A DNA stretch of 64,000 nucleotides from Pedobacter frigidisoli (lineage in GTDB: Bacteria; Bacteroidota; Bacteroidia; Sphingobacteriales; Sphingobacteriaceae), in assembly GCF_004331675.1 (NCBI RefSeq), contig NZ_SJSN01000003.1:62001-126000 (forward strand), in the 5' to 3' direction. Below the pieces are notes generated by a model that saw only the letters and a list, made by a program, of their open reading frames with translations, was not told the DNA's origin and made no database searches. A program made the translations under genes and the position numbers. Shown here in pieces: positions 1 through 7,710 of the stretch (the stretch's first letter is position 1; each line of letters starts with the position of its first letter).

Positions 1-1
1 C

Positions 2-652
2 ATGCTCACCTTTGGTCACGGTGGTATCCCTATTCTGCTGTTCCCAACGAGCATGGGCCGATATTTCGAAAATAAGGACTTCAAATTAATAGACTCTGTA
101 GAAGGTTTTATTAATGAAGGAAAGATTAAGATCTATTGTCCTGATGGCATTGATAAATTAAGCTGGTACAACAAAAGCATACATCCCGCAGATAGAGTAA
201 AAAATCACATTTGGTACGATAAGTATCTTCTGGAGGAAGTAGCACCTTTAGCCAGACATGAAACTGGGCATAGCAAAATCATTACCGCCGGCTGTAGTTT
301 TGGAGGTTACCATGCCGCCAATTTTGCATTCCGCCATCCTTGGTTAGTCAGCCACATGTTCAGCATGAGCGGTGCGTTTGATATCAGCGGCCAATTGGAT
401 GGCTTTTATAATGATGACGTTTATTTCAATAATCCGGTTGACAACCTGATGAATAACAGCAATCCCGAACTCCATTACATGAAAATTGTTTTGGGTACAA
501 CCGATAGAGATATGTGTCGCCCAGATAATGAGCGCTTATCAGGCATTCTGGCGCAAAAAGGAATTAATCATTGGTTGGATATTCGTCAGAATGCGGATCA
601 TGATTGGCCGATATGGCGAGAAATGTTTCCGAATTATATAGCACAATTGTAG
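2..652 (+). CDS. Putative esterase, alpha/beta-hydrolase fold (5' end cut by window)
   Basis: Probable serine esterase of the putative-esterase (esterase D/antigen 85-like) family. A nucleophile elbow GCSFGG is seen at residues 97-102 (Ser99), and a C-terminal ADHDWPIW segment supplies a candidate catalytic histidine (H200). The first visible ATG is at base 2. The text GHGGIPILLFPTSMGR starts almost at once, whereas family members usually have about 15-20 residues before it, so the true start most likely lies upstream of the window and this Met is internal. It has no signal peptide in the visible part. It precedes an ATP-grasp/GCS2/amidotransferase set on the same strand with a 111-base gap. 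I infer it hydrolyses or transfers an ester or amide in that pathway; the substrate is unknown. Confidence 0.8.
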   Translation: MLTFGHGGIPILLFPTSMGRYFENKDFKLIDSVEGFINEGKIKIYCPDGIDKLSWYNKSIHPADRVKNHIWYDKYLLEEVAPLARHETGHSKIITAGCSFGGYHAANFAFRHPWLVSHMFSMSGAFDISGQLDGFYNDDVYFNNPVDNLMNNSNPELHYMKIVLGTTDRDMCRPDNERLSGILAQKGINHWLDIRQNADHDWPIWREMFPNYIAQL

Positions 653-763
653 TTTCCAGTTTCCAGTTAGCAATATATCAATTCAAAAATATAACAATTC
701 AGCAATTAACGAGTTAACCAATTTAAACAGTTAACCTCACAACAATTAAAAATTTAAGTACCA

Positions 764-1813
764 ATGAAGAAAATAGGGATTTTATTTGGCCAGGAACGAT
801 CTTTTCCTGAAGCCGTTGTAGAGAGAATTAATCAGAAAGCAGAAAAAGGCATCACTGCCGAACCTGTTAAAATAGAGAAAATACTTCAAAACAGTCCGTT
901 GGATTATGCGGTAATTATCGACCGTATTTCGCAGGATGTACCTTTTTACCGTGCATCGTTAAAAAATGCAGCCATTACCGGAACCGCTGTAATTAACAAT
1001 CCATTTTGGTGGAGTGCTGATGAAAAATTCTTTAACAATGCCTTGGCAGAACAAATTGGCGTTCCAGTTCCGAAAACAGCTTTAATTCCATCACGTCAAC
1101 ACCCGACAGGTACAACAGGAGAATCATTTTCGAATTTAAGTATGCCATTAGATTGGGATGCTATTTTTGAATATACAGGCTTTCCGGCTTACATGAAACC
1201 TTACGATGGTGGTGGATGGAGAGATGTTTACAAACTACATGATAAGGAAGATTTCTTTGATAAACACGCAGGGACAGAACAGTTGGTAATGCTTTTGCAA
1301 GAGGAAATCATCTTTGATGAATATTTTAGGTGTTACTGCATCGGCGGAAAACATGTTCGCATTATGCAATACGAGCCACGCAACCCTCATCACCTGCGTT
1401 ATGCGGTTGATGGTAAGGCACCAGATCCTAAATTGCTCAAAACGGTTGAAGAATATACCTTGAAATTATGCCAATATTTAGGTTACGATTTCAATACAGT
1501 AGAATTTGCGGTGCGAGATGGTATTCCAATTGCTATCGATTTCTGTAACCCGGCTCCTGATGCCGATATTAAAAGCGTTGGACAAGAAAATTTTGATTGG
1601 GTGGTTGAAACAACTGCAAACTATGCCATCGAAAGAGCCAAAGCGCAAAAACCTGGTCAGGATAATTTAACGTGGGGCGAATACATTAAATCATCGGTTG
1701 CAGGTAAACCGCTAATTGGCAAGGCAGCAACTAAACCAGAAGTACCAAAAGCAGAAAAAGCACCTGCAAAACCAAAAGCGGCACCAGCGAAAAAGGCTGC
1801 GCCAAAAAAGTAA
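764..1813 (+). CDS. ATP-grasp carboxylate-amine/thiol ligase (RimK-like) with Ala/Lys/Pro-rich tail
   Basis: ATP-grasp ligases join a carboxylate to an amine through an acylphosphate. Visible elements are an N-terminal domain (about 1-75), a nucleotide-binding segment YMKPYDGGGW (143-152, Lys145), the hinge LLQEEI (178-182), and C-terminal Mg/ATP residues in VEFAV (E247) and AIDFCNP (D259, N262). Residues 319-349 form a tail made almost only of Ala, Lys and Pro, probably disordered. ATG at 764 is the first Met of the frame. The gene is followed after 29 bases by a GCS2-family ligase. Together with the downstream amidotransferase and second ATP-grasp it suggests stepwise amide-bond formation on a small molecule; acceptor and donor cannot be read from the sequence. 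Confidence 0.8.
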   Translation: MKKIGILFGQERSFPEAVVERINQKAEKGITAEPVKIEKILQNSPLDYAVIIDRISQDVPFYRASLKNAAITGTAVINNPFWWSADEKFFNNALAEQIGVPVPKTALIPSRQHPTGTTGESFSNLSMPLDWDAIFEYTGFPAYMKPYDGGGWRDVYKLHDKEDFFDKHAGTEQLVMLLQEEIIFDEYFRCYCIGGKHVRIMQYEPRNPHHLRYAVDGKAPDPKLLKTVEEYTLKLCQYLGYDFNTVEFAVRDGIPIAIDFCNPAPDADIKSVGQENFDWVVETTANYAIERAKAQKPGQDNLTWGEYIKSSVAGKPLIGKAATKPEVPKAEKAPAKPKAAPAKKAAPKK

Positions 1814-1842
1814 AAGGGATTTAAAAATTAATACGTACTAGG

Positions 1843-2943
1843 ATGAATGAATTCACGCTTGGCATAGAGGAGGAGTATATGGTAGTTGATCCCGTTACCA
1901 GGGAACTTACCTCGCATGACCAAAAAATTGTTGAGGCCGCACAAAAGATACACAAGGACCAGGTTAAGGCAGAAATGCACCAAGCTGTTGTAGAGGTTGG
2001 AACAGGCATTTGTAAAACCACAGAAGAAGCCCGCAAGGAAATCTCGCAACTGAGATATACGGTTTCGCAACTAGCTGGCGAACAAGGTTTGCGTATTGGC
2101 GCTGCCGGCACTCACCCATTTTCACATTGGGAAAAACAATTAATTACAGAACATCCCCGTTATAATGAAATTGTAAACGAGCTACAGGAAGCTGCCCGCT
2201 CGAATTTAATTTTCGGCTTGCACGTTCACGTAGGTTTTCAATCTCGCGAATTGGCCATTCACATTGCAAATCAGGTGAGGTACTTCCTGCCTCACGTATT
2301 TGCTTTGTCAACCAATTCTCCTTTTTGGGAATCGAGAAATACTGGTTACAAATCTTTCAGAACTAAGATTTTCGATAAATTCCCTCGAACAGGTATTCCT
2401 GATATTTTTAATAGTATTGAAGATTATGACAATTACGTAAAGCTCTTAATCAAAACCAATTGCATGGATAATGCGAAGAAAATTTGGTGGGATATCAGAG
2501 TGCATCCATTCTTCGATACCGTAGAGTTCCGCATTTGCGATTGCCCAATGTTAATTGATGAGACAATGGCTTTTACGGCTTTATTCCAAGCCTTGTGCGC
2601 CAAATTGTATAAACTTCGTTTGCAAAACATGGAATTCATCAGTTATTCTAGAGCCTTAATTAACGAAAATAAATGGCGTGCTGCCCGTTATGGAATTGAC
2701 GGAAATTTAATCGATTTTGGTAAAGAAATGGAAGTGAATTGCCGCAATCTGGTTTTAGAATTATTAGATTTTGTGGATGATGTTGTAGATGATTTAGGTT
2801 GCAGAAATGACTTAGAATATGTTCATAAAATATTGGAGCACGGCACAGGTGCAGATAGACAGTTGGCAGTTTACGCACAAACAGGTAACTTTGAATCGGT
2901 AGTTGATTACATTACTACTCAAACACTTATAGGTGCAAGGTAA
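1843..2943 (+). CDS. Carboxylate-amine ligase, glutamate-cysteine ligase type 2 family (YbdK-like)
   Basis: Member of the GCS2/YbdK family, related to glutamate-cysteine ligase and using a glutamine-synthetase-like fold to form amide bonds with ATP. The N-terminal GIEEEYMVVD (7-16) carries the metal-binding Glu cluster. GLHVHVG (125-131) and WWDIRVHPFFDTVEFRICD (from about 216) are family hallmarks. The length, 366 aa, is normal for YbdK proteins. It starts 29 bases after the ATP-grasp gene and stops 7 bases before the amidotransferase, so the three are almost certainly one transcript. It may ligate an amino acid to a carboxylate rather than make gamma-glutamylcysteine, because no glutathione synthetase lies beside it. 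The family call is firm and the substrate unknown. Confidence 0.88.
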   Translation: MNEFTLGIEEEYMVVDPVTRELTSHDQKIVEAAQKIHKDQVKAEMHQAVVEVGTGICKTTEEARKEISQLRYTVSQLAGEQGLRIGAAGTHPFSHWEKQLITEHPRYNEIVNELQEAARSNLIFGLHVHVGFQSRELAIHIANQVRYFLPHVFALSTNSPFWESRNTGYKSFRTKIFDKFPRTGIPDIFNSIEDYDNYVKLLIKTNCMDNAKKIWWDIRVHPFFDTVEFRICDCPMLIDETMAFTALFQALCAKLYKLRLQNMEFISYSRALINENKWRAARYGIDGNLIDFGKEMEVNCRNLVLELLDFVDDVVDDLGCRNDLEYVHKILEHGTGADRQLAVYAQTGNFESVVDYITTQTLIGAR

Positions 2944-2950
2944 ATTTAAA

Positions 2951-3778
2951 ATGGATAAAAGAGATTTAAAGGTCGCCGTTATTGACATGAATAACGGTGC
3001 ACCTAATCAGGGTATGCGGGGAATTCAGGAAATTTTATCCCGCTTTGGAAAAGATAATAACATTAATCTTTCTTTCGATATTTTCGATTTAAGACAAAAA
3101 GGTGAGATACCCGGAATAGAATATGATGCTTACATTTCAAGCGGCGGACCTGGTAGTCCAATTGAAAGCAAAGGCGAAAAATGGGAAAATGACTTTTTCA
3201 ATCTTTTGGATCAAATTGAGGCTTTTAACACTTCAAATGATGAACAAAAGAAATATGCTTTTTTAATTTGCCACTCGTTTCAGCTGGCTTGCCGAAAATT
3301 TGAGCTAGGAAATGTAACGGAAAGGCGTTCGAATGCATTTGGAATTTTTCCAATTACTTTAACTGAAGAGGGCGAACAAGATGAAATTTTTGATGGCATT
3401 ACCAATCCTTTTTTCTCGGTTGATAGTCGAGATTGGCAAGTAATTAAGCCCGATTTTGCTGCATTTGCTGCAAAAGGCGCTAAGCTTTTAGCCATAGAAA
3501 AAGAGCGCAAGCATGTTGATTTAGAAAGATGCATGATGTCTATTCGGTTTTCTGATGAAATTATTGGCACCCAATTTCATCCAGAGGCAGATCCTATAGG
3601 TATGAAAATGTATTTGCTTCAGGATGAAAAGAAGAAAGCAATTGTTGATTTGCATGGAGAACAAAAATATTTAGATATGCTTAACAGTTTAGATGATCCT
3701 GCTAGGATTGTGTTAACGCAAAGTGTTATTCTTCCTAATTTCTTAAATAAAGCAATTGGGAATTTGCAAGAGGCCTAA
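2951..3778 (+). CDS. Class I glutamine amidotransferase (GATase1) domain protein
   Basis: Stand-alone class I glutamine amidotransferase, resembling the glutaminase half of GMP synthase. Counting from the ATG at 2951, the oxyanion segment SSGGPGSP (63-70), the nucleophile in LICHSFQ (Cys107) and the His/Glu of QFHPEAD (H210, E212) complete the Cys-His-Glu triad. A GTG at 2933 would extend the frame by 6 codons into the upstream gene, but ATG 2951, 7 bases past the upstream stop, is preferred. No synthetase domain is fused. It may feed ammonia to one of the neighbouring ligases, or hydrolyse a gamma-glutamyl intermediate as the related GATase1 peptidases do. The choice is open. Confidence 0.85.
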   Translation: MDKRDLKVAVIDMNNGAPNQGMRGIQEILSRFGKDNNINLSFDIFDLRQKGEIPGIEYDAYISSGGPGSPIESKGEKWENDFFNLLDQIEAFNTSNDEQKKYAFLICHSFQLACRKFELGNVTERRSNAFGIFPITLTEEGEQDEIFDGITNPFFSVDSRDWQVIKPDFAAFAAKGAKLLAIEKERKHVDLERCMMSIRFSDEIIGTQFHPEADPIGMKMYLLQDEKKKAIVDLHGEQKYLDMLNSLDDPARIVLTQSVILPNFLNKAIGNLQEA

Positions 3779-3960
3779 CCCAACCCCTAAAGGGGCTAAA
3801 AACACAGTCGACTGTCATTCTGAGGCACGAAGAATCCGTAACCGATTAGCACTTTTCTAAAATACTGAACAGGCTTTTTTTTGGCAGTAGGTTAATTGAC
3901 GATTGTGTTTCTATCGCTTGGAGATTCTTCGCTGTGCTCAGAATGACAATCAGCAAATTT
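3776..3960. repeat. Intergenic palindromic repeat pair (CCCCTAAAGGGG half-element plus GTCATTCTGAG family)
   Basis: The gap between the amidotransferase and the second ATP-grasp gene is filled by repeat DNA. It opens with the palindrome CCCCTAAAGGGG (3784-3795). TGTCATTCTGAGGCACGAAG begins at 3813 and comes back inverted at 3920-3948 (ending in CTCAGAATGACA). The same layout, with a related sequence, occurs between nuoJ and nuoI. Such elements behave like REP/MITE-type repeats of Bacteroidota genomes and may form a large hairpin in the transcript. Confidence 0.75.
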
Positions 3961-3982
3961 TCGTGAAACAAAATACAAAACT

Positions 3983-5170
3983 ATGATACCTGCTCTACGC
4001 CAAAAATATAATCAACAGTTTACCGAAGAAAACTATAAAAACTTTATTACTGAGCTTGAGAAAGATTATTTTGAGATTCCGTTCCGTGTTGCAGAAACAC
4101 CTGTTTTTGTTCCAAAGGCCTTAAAGGAAAAGTTAATTGCGGCAGGCGAAGAAATTATAAATCTGATTAAACAGCCCAACTTCAAGGAATTAACCCAAAA
4201 ATCTATTCCCAAAGATTGGAATGTTCCAAATGAAAATGAGCAGCCTCATTTCTTAACTTTCGATTTCGGAATTTGCAAGAACGAAGCAGGCGAATTAACC
4301 CCTATGTTAATTGAAATGCAGGGTTTTCCCTCATTATATGCTTTTCAGATTCACCTATCAAATACTTTCAGAAAGTGTTTCGAAATTGACAACTCTGTTA
4401 ATCACTTCCTCAATGGTTTCAACGAAGATAAATACATCAAACTTTTTAAAGAAGTAATTATCGGCAAGCACCAACCGCATGAAGTGGCTTTGATGGATGT
4501 AGATGCGCCAAACCAAAAAACGGCAATCGATTTTTTTGTAACCAAAAAAATGCTGGGCATAAAAATTCTGGCCTTGGAAGACATCAAGAAAATTGGTAAT
4601 CAGTTATTTTACGAGGAAGATGGCAAACAGATCCAACTAAAAAGGATTTATAACCGTTTAATATTCGATGAAGTTGCTGATAATACGGAGATTTTCAAAA
4701 ACAGCTTCGATCCGAGAAACGAATTAGATATAGAGTGGGTAACGCATCCAAACTGGTTTTATCGAATCAGTAAATACACCATGCCTTTTTTAAATAGTGA
4801 ATTTGTTCCAGATACGCGTTTTTTAAATCAGATAGAAATTATTCCTACTGATTTGGAAAATTATGTTCTAAAACCACTTTTTTCTTTTGCTGGTATGGGT
4901 GTTATTATTGATGTAAAGCAAGCAGATATCGAAAATATTCCCGATCCGGAAAACTGGATTTTACAACGAAAAGTTTCCTACGAACCTGCAGTTCAATCGC
5001 CGGATGGAGGCGTAAAGGCCGAAATTAGAATGATGTATCTTTGGCCTGATGGCGGAGAACCTCAGCTTTGCACCAATCTAAGCCGGTTGAGTAAAGGCAA
5101 AATGATTGGCGTTCGGTACAATGCAGATTTTGACTGGGTTGGCGGAACCGTTGGATTTATGGAGGATTAG
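3983..5170 (+). CDS. Divergent ATP-grasp-like protein (glutathionylspermidine-synthase-like), unknown substrate
   Basis: No firm family name, but three C-terminal blocks look like an ATP-grasp domain: VLKPLFSFAGMGV (295-307, Lys plus glycine-rich loop), WILQRKVSYEP (325-335, hinge-like) and VKAEIRMMYLW (344-354, acidic/basic metal-ATP strand). The middle has the striking motif EMQGFPSLYAFQ (111-122) and RIYNRLIFDE (221-230). This arrangement recalls circularly permuted or glutathionylspermidine-synthase-type ATP-grasp proteins. It has no signal peptide or membrane segment. It follows the amidotransferase after a 204-base repeat-filled gap on the same strand. I infer a further amide/peptide ligase in the same pathway. 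The fold assignment is moderately supported and the function is not. Confidence 0.6.
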   Translation: MIPALRQKYNQQFTEENYKNFITELEKDYFEIPFRVAETPVFVPKALKEKLIAAGEEIINLIKQPNFKELTQKSIPKDWNVPNENEQPHFLTFDFGICKNEAGELTPMLIEMQGFPSLYAFQIHLSNTFRKCFEIDNSVNHFLNGFNEDKYIKLFKEVIIGKHQPHEVALMDVDAPNQKTAIDFFVTKKMLGIKILALEDIKKIGNQLFYEEDGKQIQLKRIYNRLIFDEVADNTEIFKNSFDPRNELDIEWVTHPNWFYRISKYTMPFLNSEFVPDTRFLNQIEIIPTDLENYVLKPLFSFAGMGVIIDVKQADIENIPDPENWILQRKVSYEPAVQSPDGGVKAEIRMMYLWPDGGEPQLCTNLSRLSKGKMIGVRYNADFDWVGGTVGFMED

Positions 5171-5179
5171 TAATAGTTT

Positions 5180-5242
5180 GCCGCAGATTCGCTGATTAAT
5201 ATTTCACTACCAAAAATAATTCTAAATCTGCGAATCTGTGGC
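5180..5242. repeat. Intergenic inverted repeat, GCAGATTCGC family
   Basis: GCCGCAGATTCGCTGATT (5180-5197) is repeated inverted with small changes at 5224-5242 (reverse complement GCCACAGATTCGCAGATTT), separated by 26 bases of AT-rich DNA. It lies just after the second ATP-grasp gene. It could fold in RNA and may end the preceding transcript, but has no U-tract. Confidence 0.7.
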
Positions 5243-5299
5243 TAAACCTTTTTACATTTAACTGAAACCTAAATCAACCAAGCTGCTTATATTTGTTTT

Positions 5300-5458
5300 A
5301 TGAATACTCAAACGATTTTAGTCTTTTTACTTTTTGCGGTTGCATTGGTATATGTTGGCCGTTTGGTTTATAAATCATTACAGGTTAAAAAGGATGGCTG
5401 CGGTGGTAATTGCAAATGTGGTGTAGATTTTTCTGATATCAAGCCTGCTAAAAAGTAA
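5300..5458 (+). CDS. FeoB-associated Cys-rich membrane micropeptide
   Basis: 52-residue protein with one N-terminal membrane segment (about 5-22, TILVFLLFAVALVYVGRLVY) followed by a short cytosolic tail with the cysteine cluster DGCGGNCKCG (32-41). This matches the FeoB-associated Cys-rich membrane protein family, normally found next to the ferrous iron transporter FeoB. No feoA or feoB is visible in this window, so it is either an orphan or its partner lies elsewhere. It ends 11 bases before the Crp-like regulator on the same strand, so the two may be cotranscribed. ATG at 5300 is the only reasonable start. Confidence 0.75.
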   Translation: MNTQTILVFLLFAVALVYVGRLVYKSLQVKKDGCGGNCKCGVDFSDIKPAKK

Positions 5459-5469
5459 TTCGTCCCTTT

Positions 5470-6057
5470 ATGATTAATCAGTTTAAAAACTACCTTAAGG
5501 AAAAAATAGAAATAACTGATGAGCAATTCGACAGCATCTCTGCCGATTTGAAAATAAAGAAATTCGATAAAAACGAAATCATTCAATATACTGGCGACAT
5601 TACTAAACATGGTTTTTTTGTTTGTAAGGGCTTGCTTCGTGCTTACTCAATAGATTCAAAAGGCAAAGAACATATTCTTCAGTTTGCACCCGAGAACTGG
5701 TTAATTTCTGACAGAAATAGCATGAATAATGAGCCATCGGTATTTTTTATTGATGCAATTGAAGCCACTGAAGCTGTAATCATGCCAAACGATTTCATGG
5801 AACAGGCCGCCATAAAAGTTCCTTGCTTGCAACCTATGCACACCAAACTGCTAAATAATTCTATTCGCTTTATGCAGAAAAGAATTAATATGCTTTTGAG
5901 TGCCACCGCTGAAGAACGGTATCTCGACTTCATCAAGCTTTACCCAAATCTTACTTTACGCGTTCCGCAATGGATGATTGCCTCCTACTTAGGAATTACC
6001 CCTGAATCTTTAAGTCGTGTTAGAAAAGAGTTGGCCAATAAACACTTTAGATCATGA
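5470..6057 (+). CDS. Crp/Fnr-family transcriptional regulator
   Basis: 195-residue one-component regulator. Residues about 10-115 form a cyclic-nucleotide-binding-like beta barrel (NEIIQYTGDITKHGFFVCKG). The C-terminus carries a winged helix-turn-helix with PQWMIASYLGITPESLSRVR near 165-184, the usual Crp recognition-helix region. There is no N-terminal cysteine cluster of Fnr type, so an oxygen-sensing Fe-S cluster is unlikely. Bacteroidota have many such short paralogues with unknown ligands. It lies 11 bases after the FeoB-associated micropeptide. Its targets cannot be read from the sequence. Confidence 0.85.
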   Translation: MINQFKNYLKEKIEITDEQFDSISADLKIKKFDKNEIIQYTGDITKHGFFVCKGLLRAYSIDSKGKEHILQFAPENWLISDRNSMNNEPSVFFIDAIEATEAVIMPNDFMEQAAIKVPCLQPMHTKLLNNSIRFMQKRINMLLSATAEERYLDFIKLYPNLTLRVPQWMIASYLGITPESLSRVRKELANKHFRS

Positions 6058-6061
6058 TAAG

Positions 6062-6128
6062 CAGGATTTAAGGATTCTCAAGATTTATAATTCCTTAATC
6101 ATGAAAATCCTATCATCCTTAAATCCTG
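6062..6128. repeat. Perfect 14-bp inverted repeat after the Crp-like gene
   Basis: CAGGATTTAAGGAT (6062-6075) recurs inverted at 6115-6128 (ATCCTTAAATCCTG), with a partly self-complementary centre. It begins just after the stop of the Crp-like gene and may act as a transcript end. It is the kind of small palindromic repeat found elsewhere in this window, with another sequence. Confidence 0.65.
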
Positions 6129-6149
6129 TTAATTAATTACCATACATCA

Positions 6150-6180
6150 ATTTCTACTCAAAGCCCATGCTGTACTTTTG
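6150..6180 (+). promoter_or_regulatory. Candidate Bacteroidota-type promoter of yceI
   Basis: TACTTTTG at 6173-6180 fits the TAnnTTTG -7 consensus of Bacteroidota exactly. The -33 position (ATTT/TTTC near 6150) is weak. It would place the transcription start about 30 bases before the yceI ATG. Confidence 0.45.
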
Positions 6181-6216
6181 TTTTGTAAATATTAAACATC
6201 TCAAAAAACAAAAGAT

Positions 6217-6747
6217 ATGGCAACTACAAAATGGACGTTAGATCCAACCCACAGCGAACTACAATTTAAGGTAAAACATTTGATGATCACTACTGTAACC
6301 GGTAGCTTGAAATCTTTCTCAGCAGAATTAACATCCGAAAGTGATGAATTTGCTAACAGCGAAATTTCTTTTAAAGGTGATATTGATTCTATTGATACAG
6401 GAAACACTGATCGCGATACACATTTAAAGAGTGCTGATTTCTTCGACGCAGAAAAATTTGCACATATTGAATTCACATCTAAATCGGTTGAAAAAGATGG
6501 CGGAGATTACATCGTTAAAGGCGATTTAACCATTAAAGGCGAAACTAAACCTGTAAAATTAACTGCGGAATTTGGTGGCATTGCAACCGATCCTTGGGGA
6601 AATACAAAAGCTGGCTTTACTTTAAGCGGAAAAATTAATCGTTCTGATTTTGGCTTAACCTGGAATGCTGCATTAGAAACTGGTGGCGTAATGGTAAGTG
6701 AAGAAGTACGCATTTTAGGTGAATTACAGTTTGTAAAACAAGCTTAA
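6217..6747 (+). CDS. YceI-family polyisoprenoid-binding-like protein
   Basis: 176-residue YceI/lipocalin-like beta-barrel protein. It starts with the typical WTLDPTHSELQFKVKHLMI segment and has the family pattern of DIDSIDTGNTDRDTHLKS and YIVKGDLTIKGETKPVKL. The family binds long isoprenoid chains such as ubiquinone precursors in a hydrophobic pocket, but its role in most bacteria is unknown. There is no signal peptide, so it is expected in the cytoplasm, unlike the periplasmic E. coli YceI. It is transcribed from its own promoter, and a short hairpin (6763-6783) follows it. Confidence 0.88.
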   Translation: MATTKWTLDPTHSELQFKVKHLMITTVTGSLKSFSAELTSESDEFANSEISFKGDIDSIDTGNTDRDTHLKSADFFDAEKFAHIEFTSKSVEKDGGDYIVKGDLTIKGETKPVKLTAEFGGIATDPWGNTKAGFTLSGKINRSDFGLTWNAALETGGVMVSEEVRILGELQFVKQA

Positions 6748-6762
6748 TTCCTTTTGCATTTA

Positions 6763-6783
6763 CAGCCTGCATTTTGCAGGCTG
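6763..6783 (+). terminator. Hairpin downstream of yceI (weak terminator)
   Basis: CAGCCTGC (6763-6770) pairs with GCAGGCTG (6776-6783) around a 5-base loop. No proper U-tract follows, so it may only slow polymerase or protect the mRNA end. Confidence 0.45.
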
Positions 6784-6805
6784 AACTTAAATTTTCCATG
6801 GAGGT

Positions 6806-7684
6806 ATGAGGGAAATCAAAATAAAAGAAGTAGAAACAGTATTAAAAGCACCGGCACCGCACATGGTTGGCGATGGCTTTAGGGTACATAATTTTTTTCC
6901 GAGCGGTTATGAAATAGATATGAGCCCATTTTTCTTAATGGATTATGGCTCTAAAATCGAATTTTCTGCAAGAAAAGAACCTCGTGGCGTGGGTATTCAT
7001 CCACATCGTGGTTTTGAAACGGTTACCATTGCTTACCATGGTGCGGTTGCGCATCACGATAGTTCAGGAAATAGTGGTATAATTTATCCTGGCGATGTGC
7101 AATGGATGACTGCGGCCAGTGGAATACTTCATAAAGAATATCATGAGAAAAATTACAGCTTAAAAGGTGGCCCTTTCCAAATGCTGCAACTTTGGATTAA
7201 CCTTCCCGCTATAGATAAGATGAGTAAACCAAAATATCAAGCTATTAAACAGGCTGATATGGCAAGTTTTGTTCTTCCTAATGATGGTGGCAAAATCGAA
7301 GTTATTGCGGGTAAATTCCAAGGCTTAAAAGGCAATGCCACTACTTTTACCCCAATAGAATTGTATAATGCCCGATTAAACAAAGATGGAGAAGCAACTT
7401 TTAATTTCCCTGATCATTTTAATACTGGCTTTATGGTTATAGAAGGTCGTATTAAAATCAATGATAACGAAATTGCTGATGTAAACAGCTTTGTTCACTT
7501 TAAAAACGAGGGAAATGAAGTGAAGATCGTAGCAATGGAAAATAGTATCATTTTAATTTTAAGCGGCGAACCTATTCATGAACCCATCGTTCAATACGGA
7601 CCATTTTTAATGAATACGGAGGCTGAAATAAATCAAGCCATTGAAGATTATAATCAAGGTAGATTTGGTTATATCGAAGAATAA
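6806..7684 (+). CDS. Pirin-family cupin protein
   Basis: 292-residue bicupin of the pirin family. Metal ligands of the N-terminal cupin are visible as H65 and H67 in HPHRGFET and as H109 and E111 in LHKEYH. These match the 3-His/1-Glu iron site of pirins. Some pirins act as quercetinases and others as regulators, so a biochemical role cannot be fixed. ATG at 6806 directly follows a GGAGGT, an unusually strong Shine-Dalgarno-like match for a Bacteroidota gene, although the spacing is too short for a normal one. It ends at a clear intrinsic terminator. Confidence 0.88.
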   Translation: MREIKIKEVETVLKAPAPHMVGDGFRVHNFFPSGYEIDMSPFFLMDYGSKIEFSARKEPRGVGIHPHRGFETVTIAYHGAVAHHDSSGNSGIIYPGDVQWMTAASGILHKEYHEKNYSLKGGPFQMLQLWINLPAIDKMSKPKYQAIKQADMASFVLPNDGGKIEVIAGKFQGLKGNATTFTPIELYNARLNKDGEATFNFPDHFNTGFMVIEGRIKINDNEIADVNSFVHFKNEGNEVKIVAMENSIILILSGEPIHEPIVQYGPFLMNTEAEINQAIEDYNQGRFGYIEE

Positions 7685-7710
7685 ATAGCGTTTAATTAAT
7701 TATATTTTTG

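Noticed and set aside
2933..2950. GTG at 2933 as start of the amidotransferase
   Set aside because: It overlaps the upstream gene, and ATG 2951 gives the usual N-terminus.
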